NCBI GenBank assembly: GCA_004123355.1 | Contig: SCHM01000003.1 | Location: 496,001 to 560,000 of the forward strand | DNA from: Amphirosellinia nigrospora | Lineage: Eukaryota; Ascomycota; Sordariomycetes; Xylariales; Xylariaceae | Length of the DNA stretch: 64,000 nucleotides | Direction of reading: 5' to 3' | In this document: positions 33,049-45,293 of the stretch, in pieces | Position numbering within the stretch: position 1 is the stretch's first letter | How the letters are laid out: each line of letters begins with the position of its first letter | Program-made: the position numbers and the translations under genes | The notes under the pieces: model-generated | The model's input: only the letters and a program-made list of their open reading frames with translations | Told to the model about the DNA's origin: nothing | The model's database searches: none

Positions 33049-34241
33049 TCATAATTGGTCAACCTGATCGTTATCTATTGGTACCCAGTGATGCCTTTGT
33101 TGGAATAATGAGGCTTCCGTTCCCCAGCCCCACCAACCTGCCGTTAGATTCCTAGCAAAGACCTCGAGGCCTGTATAATTCTGGGGTAGGATATCTTGGA
33201 AGAGCCCCCTTATGTTTGGTTTTCTCGAATGAATGTCAGGGACCCCTAGGATCACTTTCGTGGCCGTGGGTAGTACGACTAGGCTACCCGATTTCCGAGC
33301 AATTAGGAGCCGCTCCCACGGCTTTCGCCAGGCCGACTCAATGTCCAAGATCGGCTCTCCCGCGTTGGTAATCTTCAGCCAAATCCATTCACCGACAGGC
33401 TCAAGGCCCCATTGTGCGAGTATCCCGCCCGGCCCCATTAGCAGGTCGGTGACGGCAGCCTTGTTGGTTACCCAGATTGCGACAAGCCCATGGTGAGTTA
33501 GGTGCGACGCTACGGGATCTGGAGAAGGAGTTTCCGGGCTTCTTCTGCGCCGTAAACGACACTATCTAAATAACTATAGAGTCAACAATCACGGCCTGGG
33601 CGAAATGGGTAGCAGTGAGTGAGTGAGTGAGTGTCAGATTGACTCTAGGAATCACATACAGCTGTCTGACTTCCTCTTTACGGAGCGGCTAGGCCATGGC
33701 GGATCAAGCACGATGAGATCGAACTGTGGAGCATTCTGGAGGAACGCCTCACGCTGCGATTCCACAGTCCCTAGTAGTTGGTGTGACTGTTCTGGAATGA
33801 TGAAGCAAGTTGGGGTTTCTCTGTCATCTTTTGAGGCGGGCGATGATGCCTTGTATTTCTTCCTCTTACGTGGCCGGGCGGCATTTGCATTGGCGTCTGA
33901 GTTGGACTCAGTCGCCCCAATTGGTTCTGGCACGTCGGCTTCCTTACTAGTCACCCGTGGCAGACACCACGGCCCGTCGTAACTAGCTCTACATACCTCA
34001 AGAGCAGCTTTGACGCTCTCCAGCGCCATTAGCCGGTAATTGCTGCAGAGGGCGAGACATATTGTTGTGCCGTGTGTTTGTTGGGCTCCGGAACCTGCCA
34101 TGGTATCTGTCTCGGAGGTGTTGAGATAATGCGGCGTGTTAATGTGTGCCCGGGCAAGACTTGTGCTTCTTCAATCGAGCGCGGTATGTCGATGACGACG
34201 ACGGCGCCATCCGGGTTTCTGAACAACACGCTAGGCTCCAT
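33049..34241 (-). CDS. MT-A70 family adenine methyltransferase, METTL4-like
   Basis: MT-A70 enzymes transfer a methyl group from SAM to adenine N6 in RNA or DNA. The start is taken at MEPSVLFRNPDGAVVVIDIP (34241), which resembles fungal METTL4-like N-termini; an upstream Met at 34271 is possible. After one frame break near 34,070 the protein continues CSNYRLMALESVKAALEVC, a basic linker with RPRKRKKYK, and FDLIVLDPPWPSRSVKRKSD, which holds the catalytic DPPW motif. An intron (donor GTATGT near 33,660) follows; the next part reads LVAIWVTNKAAVTDLL, GLEPVGEWIWLKITNAGEP, a PWERLLIARKSG block, and FARNLTAGWWGWGTEASLF near the end (33,100), the usual MT-A70 C-terminal signature. The DPPW and C-terminal motifs appear intact. 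Substrate (U2 snRNA, mRNA or DNA) cannot be told. Confidence 0.86.
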
Positions 34242-34806
34242 GCCTATGCTTGCACGACCCGCGAAAAACACAGGGTGGTTCAGTTTATGTTGTCATGTGA
34301 AGCCGTTGTGTTTTGCGGGGCGTGGGATCAAAGCTAGAGGTACCTAATGCCTAGTTACACTAGGTAGGATCTAGTAGGTAGACACCTAACAAGGCAAGAT
34401 ACCCATACACATGTGTTCGGCGATGACGCACTTTTCATTTAAAGATTTTGGTTGTTGAGATACAGTAGAATTAGTGATCCACTAAGATAGTATGTACATA
34501 GGTAAGCCGCGCCATAGCGTGCTAGAATCTACATCTCAAATACAGAGTAAATACTTACATATGGATCTAGTGCCTCACGAAGCAAGGGTTTGGAAATGAT
34601 GGCATCTAATATGGAACAATGGTTTGATCTTGGCATGTTCCCCAGACCGGGCAGTACCTGATTATGTATTGCGATGAGGCAGCCCGAGGACCTAGGTACT
34701 TGTACGCAGCAGATTCCATGTGGCCACTAGCGTATGCGCACTAAGATACCTACGCCGACCGCCCTCACCCTGTTCACGAACATTCAAGATTATTATGTAT
34801 ACTATT

Positions 34807-34846
<40 letters not shown>

Positions 34847-35633
34847 AGGCGCTTAGCTTGGGACAACGCGTTTTTCGTTGCACCAAATCAACCAATCTCT
34901 CCCCGATCCAGCTGTTCATAAATAATTGATAAGGGAAAACCACAATAGGCGAGCGACATGATACACGCGCGCGAGTTACATCCAATCAGAGCCGTTATAT
35001 GCGGACGTGAGAGCCAATCTGGATCTGAAGTGGGGCATTGTCATGATTTCAGGGGTTCTTCTGGCCGGGCTATGGATCAGATGTGGGGTACGACACTGAC
35101 ATCAACCTGCAGACCATCCATGCGCAATGGGTTGCGCTAAAACAAATCTAGTTAGAGTAAAGTCGTTTCCAGGTTTTGAGTGGTCGTGAACGAATCTCGT
35201 GTGAATCGCTTCCGACTGGGGTTCCCTTGCCGGACAGGCAAGTCCAACTAATCTGTGATACACTAACAACACTGAGTCTTCTTGACTTCTGATTCTTCCC
35301 GAACAAGACGATACTTTGCCAACCATGCTTCGAACGCTCTTCTCCATCTTCATAGAGGCTGGTATCCCCCAGACCATACCTATAGTCCCGACGTACCTAA
35401 AGCGTACCTAAACTACCTCCGTACTTATCGCACCGTCCCTTTATTCCATCACCTACCTGTTGTTTGCTGCGTTTTGTGTTCCCGCCGCGTCACAAAAATA
35501 CCCTCATATCTTTATTCCCCTTTCCTCTTCTTCTTCTTCTTCCTCTCATCCTCCTCCTACCCCTCTCTCGCGGACCCAATATCTTTGTATCGGCACAAGC
35601 CTCAGTCAGGTTGGCTGAGCAGTGCTTTCCGTC
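34242..35633. other. Divergent promoter region, MT-A70 gene / CSC1-type gene
   Basis: No gene. It contains a short GGTCCAC tandem, TAGGTA-type words (34,340-34,390), and a pyrimidine-rich leader with CTT repeats at 35,520-35,560 upstream of the channel gene. Confidence 0.5.
34807..34846. repeat. Short GGTCCAC tandem repeat
   Basis: Roughly 5.7 copies of the 7-base unit GGTCCAC in direct tandem, uninterrupted. A simple minisatellite in the spacer. Confidence 0.9.
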
Positions 35634-38600
35634 ATGGCGGACGCAGATGGTATGTTTCCAGTCCCACCCCAATCACCGAACATGGACACCATAGCCCTCA
35701 GAAACCTTTCCACTAACGATACTGGCTGTGATAGGCGACACTTCCAAGGCCCTCGGCGAGCGAGGGATTAGCCTCGTAGGTTTCATTACCGCGCTCGCTA
35801 CCTCGTTGGTAATTTTTGGGATACAAACCGGGTTGTTCTTGTTGTTACGGAACAAGCTAGCCAGAATATTGTGAGCCCACCCCCCGAACACGGCTATCTA
35901 CATGTTCATATATCAGTACTAACGAGTATTCCGTCGCAGCAAACCGAAGACGTTTCTCGTACCCGAACGCGAACGGACCGAACCTCCGCCTAGTAACCCA
36001 TGGGGCTTATTAATGTCATTGTTTCGGCTGCCGGATCGCGAAATCATCAACAAATGTGGACTGGACTCGTATTTCTTTCTCCGCTACCTACAAACTATGC
36101 TTATCATATTCATCCCTATGGCGACTGTCATCATACCTATTCTCGTACCAATCAATTATGTCGACGGCAGAAGCCACAATTTCTCCACAAATAGTACGAA
36201 TAGTACCAACAGTACCAACAACATGGATGGTCCTGCTGTTATGGACAACCAGGGTAACATCATTAGCGGGTTGGACACTTTGGCATGGGGTAACGTGAAA
36301 GACGAAAATTATCGAAGATACTGGGCCCATCTTATCTTGGCTATATTGGTCATCGTATGGGTTTGTGGTGTTATATTTGCCGAACTGAGGGTTTATATCA
36401 AAGTACGGCAAGACTGGCTTACCACTGCCGAACATCGTTTGCGAGCTTCGGCAACTACAGTCCTTGTCAGCGGTATTCCCGACAAGTGGCTCAGCGAGGA
36501 GGCTCTCAAGGGTCTATTTGATGTCTTTCCTGGCGGCATTCGAAATGTGTGGCTCACACGGGACCTCACCCACCTCTTGGACAAGATTAAAAGGAGGGAT
36601 GAGATCCATGGGCAGTTGGAGGCGGCACAGACCGAACTGATCCGGATGGCGAAGAAAAAACAGCTAGAGAAAAGGGAGAAGGATGAGAAACAAGCACGCA
36701 AGGCATCCAAATCCCACCGTCCAACCAAGAGTGAGAAGTCAGAGCGTCAGAAACAAGAAGATGCTGCGGCAAAGCAGCGGGCCGAGGGAGGTGAAGGTGT
36801 TAGCAGCGGCGATCAGCACGATATCCCTCACGACATTCACGATGCCGAAGAAGAGATTCATCATCAAAAGAGACCCCTTAATGATCCATTAAAGGGAGTC
36901 AAGACCGGCTTTTCTAAGGTGACGGGCGGTCTAGGGAAAGGTGTTGATGGGCTTCTAGGAGGTGCCAAGAATATCACACAGGATATTGACGGCCGGATCG
37001 AGACTACCAATGGCTTTATGGTGATAGGAGCGCCACAAGCCCATACGGAAGCCCATAGGTCAGACAATCGGCATGTGCGGTTACCAGATGATGACGATTT
37101 ACCTAGACCTTCGACACAAGGGTCTGAACGTCGTAAATTGTCAGAAGCCGAGGATCGAGTAATGGGCTCCTCAGCTACACGGCCGAAACAATCCGGAAAC
37201 GTGTCGTTAATCTCAGACGATGAGAAGCTCAAGAAGGAAAGCATAGAGATGCGGCCATTCGGAAACACGACTCGTAAACTAGAGAACATGGAAGAAATGT
37301 ACAACAATGAGAAGGCCAGGTGGTACGAGTTTTGGAAGCCCCAGCTGGTGGTTTTGCATCGCCTGTCCCTCAAGGGTATGAAGACAACGAGTTTCCTTTT
37401 GGGAAAAAGAAGCCGTTAGGCCAGACACTCAAGGGCATGATTCCATTTGTAGGCGGAGAAGAGATTGCACCGATTGAATACTCCAAGGCGTACAACGACG
37501 AGAACGGTGAGGATCAGGATGACAAAGCTGAATGGGAGAAATGGATTAAAAGATCTAAGCGACCTACTCACCGACTGGCCAATTTCGACTTCACGCCAGG
37601 TTGGCTTCCAGGGCTACCGTTCTTGAACAAGAAGGTCGACACCATCTTCTGGTGTAGGAAAGAACTAGCGCGACTTAACTATGAGATCGAGATGGACCAA
37701 GAAAACCCCGAGAGATATCCTCTCATGAAGTCTGCTTTCATCCAGTTCAACCACCAAGTCGGCGCGCACATGGCTTGCCAAAGTGTCATTCATCATCTCC
37801 CCAAACACATGGCCCCTCGTGTTGTCGAGATATCACCTAACGACGTGATATGGGACAATATGGCCATAAGTTGGTGGTCGGAATGGTTACGGACCGCTAT
37901 AGTAATAGCTGTGGTGACTGGGATGATCATTTTATGGGCGTTTCCAGTCGCTTTCACAGGGTCCATTTCTCAGCTCAGCAGTTTGATTAAGACATTCCCT
38001 TGGTTGGGATTCCTCACGAAGAGCCCCGTTATTTGGAAGGCGGCGACGGCCATCGCCGGTGTTTTACCAGCCCTCTTGCTCGCCCTCTTACTCTGGTTGG
38101 TTCCAGTTGTGATGGATTTCCTGGCTGGTTTTAAGGGTGCCAAAACAGGAACACAAAAGGCTGAAGCCGTACAGCAGTTCTACTTTGCCTTCCTCTTCGT
38201 CCAAGTATTCCTTATCGTGTCGCTAGCATCCGGCGTTGTGGCCATTCTCGAGGGAGTGTTAAATAACCCGACGGGCATCACTGACACATTGGCATCAAAG
38301 CTTCCTTCGGCGGCGAATTACTTCTTCTCATACATGATTCTTCAAGCACTGAGTGTGAGCTCGGGTACCCTCTTGCAGATCGGAGCACTTGTCAATTGGT
38401 ACATCATTTCGAGGATCTTCAACAGTACGGCGCGGAATAAGTGGACGACGAACACGACCCTACCTAGTGTTAAGTGGGGAACTTATTTTCCAGTTTATAC
38501 AAACTTCGCCTGTATTGCGCTCGTCTATTCCATCATTGCACCCATCATTTCTATCTTTGCTATCATCACATTCAGTTTACTCTGGATTGCAAACAAGTAT

Positions 38601-39490
38601 AGCATGATCTATGTCAATCGTCTTTCTATCGACACTGGTGGCGTACTTTATCCACGAGCTCTCAATCAAACGTTCACCGGTCTATATGTGATGGAAATCG
38701 CGCTCATCGGGCTCTTTTTCATCCAAGAAGACGGGAAAGGCGTTCATGCTTGTACACCCCAGGCCATCATTATGATTGTGGCTACAATTCTCACGGCCTT
38801 GTACCAGCTATTGCTGAATATGTCGTTCGGGCCGATGTTTCGATACCTTCCCATCACGTTCGAAGACGAGGCGGTGCTCCGTGATGAGGCGTTCCAGCGT
38901 GCTCAGGACCGTCGCCTAGGGTTGGTTGATGAAGATAATGCGAAAGGGGATGATGAAGAAGGCCTACCAGCTCATCACCGCAGAGATGGTTCGTCCGACA
39001 CCCAGCAAACGGGAAATCGCGGCAACAAACTCACCAACTTTAAACCCGTTCGGGGTATTGTGCATGCCGGGACATGGGCCGTACGCAGCGGTAAAAATAC
39101 GTACGACCACACACTGGGGAAAGCAGAAAGAAGCATAAAAAATGCGGCTAAATTCCGAGATGAACGCAAACAGAAGGACCTCGAAGCCCAGAGAGCTATA
39201 GGTGAGGCTCTTTACGGCGGGTTCCACGACGAGATAGAGGACTTGACGCCGGAGGAACGAGACGTGCTTGTCCGACGAGCATTTGTGCACTCAGCACTTC
39301 GGCGCGGCGGCCGACGTTGTGGATTCCGCGTGATGACCTGGGCATCAGCGACGACGAAATCAAGCGGACGCGAGAGTTCAGCGAGCACATCTGGATATCC
39401 AACGAGGGTACGGCCTTGGATAGCAAGGCACGTGTGGTCTATGGGCGGGCGCCACCCGACTTTTCAGAACTAGACATCATCCAATTATAG
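35634..39490 (+). CDS. CSC1/OSCA-type stress-gated cation channel (DUF221 family)
   Basis: OSCA/CSC1/TMEM63 proteins are mechanosensitive or osmosensitive cation channels of the TMEM16 fold. Exons 35634-35649, 35735-35870 and 35940 onward give MADADG, then ISLVGFITALATSLVIFGIQ (TM0), KPKTFLVPERERTEPPPSNP, LPDREIINKCGLDSYFFLRY (the standard motif), two further TM segments, the cytosolic RNA-binding-like part TTVLVSGIPDKWLSEEAL, and a very long charged insert (about residues 275-470, with KSHRPTKSEKSERQKQEDAA) before KKVDTIFWCRKELARLNYEI. The conserved core APRVVEISPNDVIWDNMAIS is followed by about eight membrane segments and a cytosolic tail with EERDVLVRRAFVHSALR. Two one-base breaks: near 37,335 (C run) and 39,300; restoring the latter gives LWIPRDDLGISDDEI and the stop at 39,488-39,490. 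About 1,220 residues. Confidence 0.92.
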
Positions 39491-40669
39491 AGTATGCATA
39501 GAAGCGTACAAACTTGTACATAGCTGACCTGACCTCAGGGTCTGTTCTCTCTCTCCATGGCATAACTGGAGAGTGGGACGGGGAGGGAAGTTGTTATACC
39601 CATATTGCGTTTGCGACGGATTACGACATGATGAATACTAAGATCATAGAACTAAAAGCCTTCGTATGATGGTTTACAAGGTGATTAAGAATATTGATTT
39701 CTATAAAATGGTTGTCTTGTTTTCTATGTAAGGTTGTCTAACGGGCACTACTTCGTCGCCTAGCCATATCCATTCGCCCGAGTTGCATACCTACCAGATT
39801 CAGTTCCCAGTCCACATACACGTATGTATGTAAGTGTGACAACCTACGGCTTTGTTCGATTTCTTTTGCATAGGTAGGATTAGTCATAAAAATGATTGGC
39901 AGTACTGATGTTGGTCATAGCACTGCATAGTAACATTAGGTACCCTGACGTAGTACCGTAGATATACCACTACGCGTACTGTAATGCCTGAGGAACCTCC
40001 TACCTATTAGTAGGTACCTACATACCTATTGCACATTGTCTACATTCATGTCTCGATCACCGGCGTCGTCAATGCCAGGTTTCACGATATCGTCTTTTCT
40101 CTGTTTCCACTTTTGAGCCACTCGATAATACGCGAGCAAAACCTCTCAACCTCTACGTTCCCGTGCTGTGCTGTGCTGTGCTGTGCCTCGGCGCGTCGCC
40201 TACCTGCCCCGGAACTAGTTCCCTACCTAATGATTAATCGCATGAACACGAAAGTCAGTGTCTGGCTGCCGTAACGTCAGCCCTGTAAGCCTCTTTCTAC
40301 GTGTACGTTATATCATCTGGGCCGTGGTACTATGTACCCATTACGTTCGTTCCGAGTCAGCCACGCTCTATTACATTCCTCCGTATAGCCGTCCGTCATC
40401 TGGCCCTCCGAATCTCGATCTCGACCTCGCCCTCCACCCTCTGCCCTATACTTGTGACTGGAGAAGGGACTGCCTCACGCCCGAAATCGGCTTACAGAAG
40501 AGAGAAGGGAGAAAGAAAGAAAGAAAGAAGAAAAGGAATCTTGCGTCGTCTTAGAGCGAGACCGCTGCCATAGTGGATTAGGCGTGGCACCCGGCCTTCC
40601 CTTCTTCGAAAGCAGGCCCTTCGGTGCTACGGTACAGCACTACCGCAGCGAGCGGCACGCAGCAGCAAC
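39491..40669. other. Intergenic, no gene recognised
   Basis: Includes the 3' side of the channel gene, ACCTAC/TAGGTA words at 39,995-40,025, and a GCTGT tandem at 40,165-40,185. The right end is the promoter and leader of the TM9SF gene, with an AAAG run at 40,512-40,540. Confidence 0.55.
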
Positions 40670-42972
40670 ATGGTGGGAATACTGCGTAATAGTCGGGTGT
40701 GGCTGTTGTCGTCCATCATCATCTCCCAAGTGCAGGCGTTCTACATCCCGGGTAAGTGCAACACCCCTAACGATGCGCTTCCCAGCGCAAGAGGACGCGG
40801 TACCTAACGACACTGTGGCCTAGGCTGGTCAATCAAAAGTTATAAGAGGGCGAGAATATTCCACTGATGGTCAACAAGGCCTACTCAGACAACACGCAAC
40901 TCCAGTATGCCTACTACGATCTCCCTTTCGTCTGCCCTCCCGCCGGCAGGCAGACCCGTGCCTCCGGTCTGCTGAGCGGCCAGAGCATATCACTTAACCT
41001 CGGCGAAGTGCTGCGCGGGGACCGCATTAAGATGTCCGACATTGACTTGACCGTCGGCCACGATAATGAGTGCAGCTTTCTCTGTGATCAGCAGGTAACG
41101 AGGAGGGACCTGAGACGTGCCAAGGAGTTGGTCAAGGACGGCTACGTCGTAGAATGGATCGTGGACAATCTGCCTGGTGCCACCAGCTTTGTCACCGTCG
41201 ACAAGTCCCGGAAATACTACGCCGCCGGCTTCAAGCTCGGCTCACCAAGTATGACTCCAGCACCGGCAAGCCCCGTTATTTCCTGAACAACCACCATACT
41301 ATTGTCATCCGTTATCGAGCAGCGCCGGGCCGTGCCGGAGAGGGCGGCGGTAAGGTAGTTGTGGGGTTTGAGGTCTATACCAAGAGCGTTGGTCCCAACA
41401 ACAAACGCGAGAACGGTTGTCCGGTTGAACTGCAGAAGATTGAGGATAACTTTGAATTGTCCATGTCTCCAAATACGACAGAGGAACTCTCTACGCAGGA
41501 GCAGCATCCCGACTACCATTACGATCGCCTAGATGACGGCGACGATGAGGATATGATTACCATTCCTTATTCCTACTCTGTATATTTCCGCCAAGATGAT
41601 TCGATCGAGTGGGATAGGCGCTGGGATCTGTATTTTGTAAATCAGGAAGATGGTTCGAGGATTCACTGGCTCGCCATCATCAACTCCTTAATCATCGCCG
41701 GGCTACTCAGCGGAATTGTCGCTATGATTCTATCCAAGACAATCCGGACCGACATCAAGGGGTACAAGGAAGGTTCTGTAGAAACTGGCCGGAAAATGAA
41801 ATCCGCAGCTCATCCACGCTCTCCTAAGTCGGAGACACATCACCTTGGTCTCCTCGAGCAAGACGATCAAGCGGACAATCAACTCGATGACGCATCTGAA
41901 GACGAGGCCCTCGAAGACGTGACCGGTTGGAAGCTGTTACATGGAGATGTTTTCCGGAGGCCGCAGTATGGGCATTTGCTTGCACCCCTCGTTGGTTCGG
42001 GTACGCAGGTGTTATTCATGGCCTTCGGCTTGATTTTTCTCAGCGCTGTTGGAATATTGAATCCTAGCTTCAGGGGTGGCTTTCTCAGCTTTGGATTCGG
42101 CCTCTTCGTGTTGGCTGGCCTGTCCTCGGGGTATTTCTCTGCCAAGGTCTACAAGGGCTTTGGCGGCGTCAACTTCGGGAAGAATGCTCTGATTACGGCC
42201 TGTTTCTTTCCCGGGCTTCTTTTTGCGCTCATCTTCATATTGAACTTATTTGTTTGGGCACAGGCGTCGAGCACTGCCATTCCGTTCGGAACCCTCCTCG
42301 CAATCGCTCTGCTCTGGCTTTGCATCCAGGTACCACTTGTCTATCTGGGTTCCTGGTATGGTCACGCCCGAACACTGGCCTGGGAGAATCCAACGAAAAC
42401 GTCGAGTATCGCTCGTCAGGTACCACAACAGGCCTGGTATATCAAGAGTCTGCAGTCGATCCTATTCGCCGGCTTAGTGCCCTTCACAGTCGTTTTTATC
42501 GAGCTTCTATTCGTCTTCCAGTCTGTTTGGCAAGATAAAAGTGGCTATTACTACGTCTTCGGCTTCCTGGGTGTCGTATCTCTCATTCTCATCATTACGG
42601 TCGCCGAGGTCACGGTCGTTACAATTTATGTCCAACTATGCTCTGAGAATTACCACTGGTGGTGGCAGTCATTCGCCGTGGGGGTGGCAGCGCCCTCTGG
42701 ATATTTCTTTACAGCATCTGGTACTACTTCTTCAAACTCCATATTACGGGCTTTGTCAGTTCCATGTTGTTCTTCGTGTATACCTTCATGGCTTGTTGTG
42801 TTTATGGCTTGCTCACGGGGACTATCGGCTTCCTAGCTGCTTATGGTTTTATTCGAAAACTATATGCGTAGGTTCCCTTCCCTACCTATTCCAGTTTTCT
42901 GTTCTATTTATCTTTGCCTCTGAATCTGTATTAACTAACCATAACCGAAATAGCGCAATCAAAATAGACTAA
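40670..42972 (+). CDS. Transmembrane 9 superfamily (EMP70) protein
   Basis: TM9SF proteins are nine-pass Golgi/endosome proteins involved in sorting, copper homeostasis and cell adhesion in yeast. Exon 1 (40670-40751) encodes a signal peptide ending VQAFYIP; the intron ends at 40823 and exon 2 begins GWSIKSYKEGENIPLMVNKA (after one restored G). The lumenal domain contains YYDLPFVCPP, GEVLRGDRIKMSDI and DGYVVEWIVDNLPGAT, all family hallmarks; then SYSVYFRQDDSIEWDRRWD, IHWLAIINSLIIAGLLSGIV (TM1), an acidic loop, GWKLLHGDVFRRPQYGHLLA and eight more TM segments. The last exon (42954-42972) adds AIKID, a KxD/E-type Golgi-retention signal. Three one-base breaks (near 40,845, 41,250 and 42,675). Overall about 715 residues, normal for the family. 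Confidence 0.94.
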
Positions 42973-43938
42973 CGCTTCCGATAAACCGACACTGGCTACA
43001 ACGCCATTATAACGCACGTATATAATGTAACACTTTTTATAATCCTCTTGAGCACAACTACTAGCATCGTCTCGGCGGACAGGGTCTTGGAATCGCGGGT
43101 TTGAATTGGCGTTTTACTGGTCGGGCTTTTTTACTTGGAAAACGTGAGTCTATGCCAATTCACATCGAAATATAAAAGTTGGAGCTTAAGTGAGGGAGAA
43201 GACACTATGGTTTATTGGTACAGCTCTCAGTTAGAAGCTGCCTCCCAGTTAGCATCACTAGTCAATATAGCAACCTCGAACAGCAATTTCAACTTATCGA
43301 ATGCTTATGTAGAAGTTGAGACCATGATCATTGCGAAAAGCATTATGAAGCTACGCGTGATGAGTTCCCAATACCATTAAGCACGCGCACATGTGTAGGT
43401 GTATACATGTGTGTGACGGGGACGGGGGCTGGGAACGGACGGTGATATATTAAGAAAGGGAAATTAAGCTGCAATCGCCCCTTACCTACCCAGCTACCGA
43501 AAGTAAGTAATCTTACATGATGATATGTTTCGAGTCGAATATATATCCATCGATCGAAGGATGCATAGGGAGAGAAAGATCTCGGGTGTAATGGAAGTTC
43601 ACGGCTGGTGGTAACTCGATTACTGTTTCGAACTATAAGCCTTTGAATGTTATCGTGTATAATTCATGAAGATTCTTGGTATTGTATTAGTATGCCTATC
43701 TCTAAATCTAGCGAGTAACATGCCTAACCCTACTCCTCATGAAATCCGCGAGACAGCAGTGTCTCCCAGTCGCCAAGTGATGCCATCATGGTATTCCGAA
43801 AGGAAAGAAACCCCCCAAAAGGCCAAAATTCAACTCAGAGGGGAGGAAACGCCTAGTACGCCGTAAAATGCGAAGCACGCGAAAATAGATACAAACCTCC
43901 CCCATTCCATGTACATAGACCTAAGAGCCCCGATCCAT
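42973..43938. other. Intergenic, no convincing gene
   Basis: Two short plus-strand frames occur, at 43135-43380 and 43666-43866. The second begins with a signal-peptide-like MKILGIVLVCLSLNLAS but has no cysteines and no promoter or family evidence, so I do not call it. The right end is the 3' side of the carrier gene. Confidence 0.5.
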
Positions 43939-45293
43939 CTATATACCTAACATGGTCTTCGTGCGCTCGTACGTGTAGAAGCTAACGGCGGCCAAAGGGA
44001 TGATTTTGAGGTATCCGATACTGAGGCCGACGAAGAAGCCGGAGAAGCCGCGCTCTTTGAATATTATGCCGGCCGTCTCGGCAATCCGCAGACGGTGCCC
44101 GTCGCCAACGGCGCCGGCTACTTGCATGCGCCGCCGGATGACTTCGAGGGGGTACGACATGGTCTGCGAGACGGCGCCCGAGATGCCGCCAGCGGTCAGC
44201 TCGGCCCACGCCCGGAGCGGCGCAGACTTGTCCGCCGGCGCATTGGCGGGTTGGGGAGGGTGGCATGTTTGCGGAGCGGAGCTGACCGGAACAGGTCGCC
44301 TACCGTGTCATGTGTCAAAAACGACATGCCGGCGTACGGAATCATACCGAGCATGGTAGTAGAGAAGCCCCTGTAGAAGTTGATGATGCCCGAGCGCGGG
44401 GCGACGGCCTGGGCGGTCGTCGCGGCTGCGTCAGCGACACCTCTCACGACGGCGGAGCTGGCGTGGGCGGCGGCTGGCTGATGCTTGGGAAGCGGGTGTT
44501 CGTGGTAGATCTTCTTGCATAGATTGACCAACGACGAGCTGTGGACCCCGGTCTCGAAGGCCAACCGCACACGAATGACCTCCAGTGGGTATGTGAAGAG
44601 CACAGACGTCACGCCGGCTAGGGCGCCGGCGGAGAAGCGTCTGAGCCATGTCTCTTGGTGCCGTGCGCCGATGATGAGAGCGCGGTATTGCTCGTATGCG
44701 ACGAACTTGATGGCGGCGTAAGGGTAGATCTTGAGCAAGGTGGCGGAATGCCCGCGGAACAGTCCCACAACGCCATGCTGCGCATAGATGTCGCTCAATG
44801 CGCGGCCCAGGCCGGCCCAGGAGCCCGTGTATTTGGCGAACTGCGGGTTACTCGTCTGGAAGAGGATCTTGACTCGGTCGAGGGGTGCGACGGTTGTCTT
44901 GGCCTATCACAAGCAAGTTAGCATCGCACCGACGACGACGACGGCGGCGACAACGACGAGTGGTAGTCAGCGACGCAAAGAGGGGTTGCGTACGGCGCAT
45001 CCAGCCAGGCCGCCGGCCATGAAGGACCGCATCATGTAGTCGACGCTGTGCTTGTTGGGCTTCTTCTTCCCCTGCCCCGCGGCGGCCACCTCGGTTACCG
45101 CGCGATCCTCGGCGACGGGGACGGGGACGGGGACGGTGCTGGCGTTCCTGTCGTGGTTCGCGCCCGTGATGGCAGTGCTCGTCCGCCTGAGGACGCCGTC
45201 CACCTTGCCGACGAGGGTGTCGGCGCCCGCGTCTCTTTCTCGCTGGGCGGGCATCTCGGCGATCGAGACATGGTTCGTCAGAGCCGCTGGCAT
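43939..45293 (-). CDS. LEU5: Mitochondrial carrier, Leu5/SLC25A16-type (CoA import)
   Basis: Leu5-type carriers of the inner mitochondrial membrane are needed to accumulate CoA in the matrix. The start at 45293 (MPAALTNHVSIAEMPAQRER) is one of three possible Mets (45347 and 45257 are alternatives). Exon 1 ends MMRSFMAGGLAGCA at 44994; after an intron with GTACGC donor, exon 2 begins AKTTVAPLDRVKILFQTSNP at 44903. Three carrier repeats are visible with signatures PLDRVK, PLEVIR (RVRLAFETG) and, after one frame break near 44,250, PLEVIRRRMQVAG. Other hallmarks are YPYAAIKFVAYEQYRALIIG and INFYRGFSTTMLGMIPYAGM. The end YLKIIPLAAVSFYTYERTKT is standard. A Pro/Val-rich N-terminal extension precedes the first repeat. 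Length is about 420 residues. Confidence 0.9.

Noticed and set aside
43666-43866. 66-residue frame with a signal-peptide-like start MKILGIVLVCLSLNLAS
   Set aside because: No cysteines, no promoter or homolog known to me, and the same region has equally long frames by chance.
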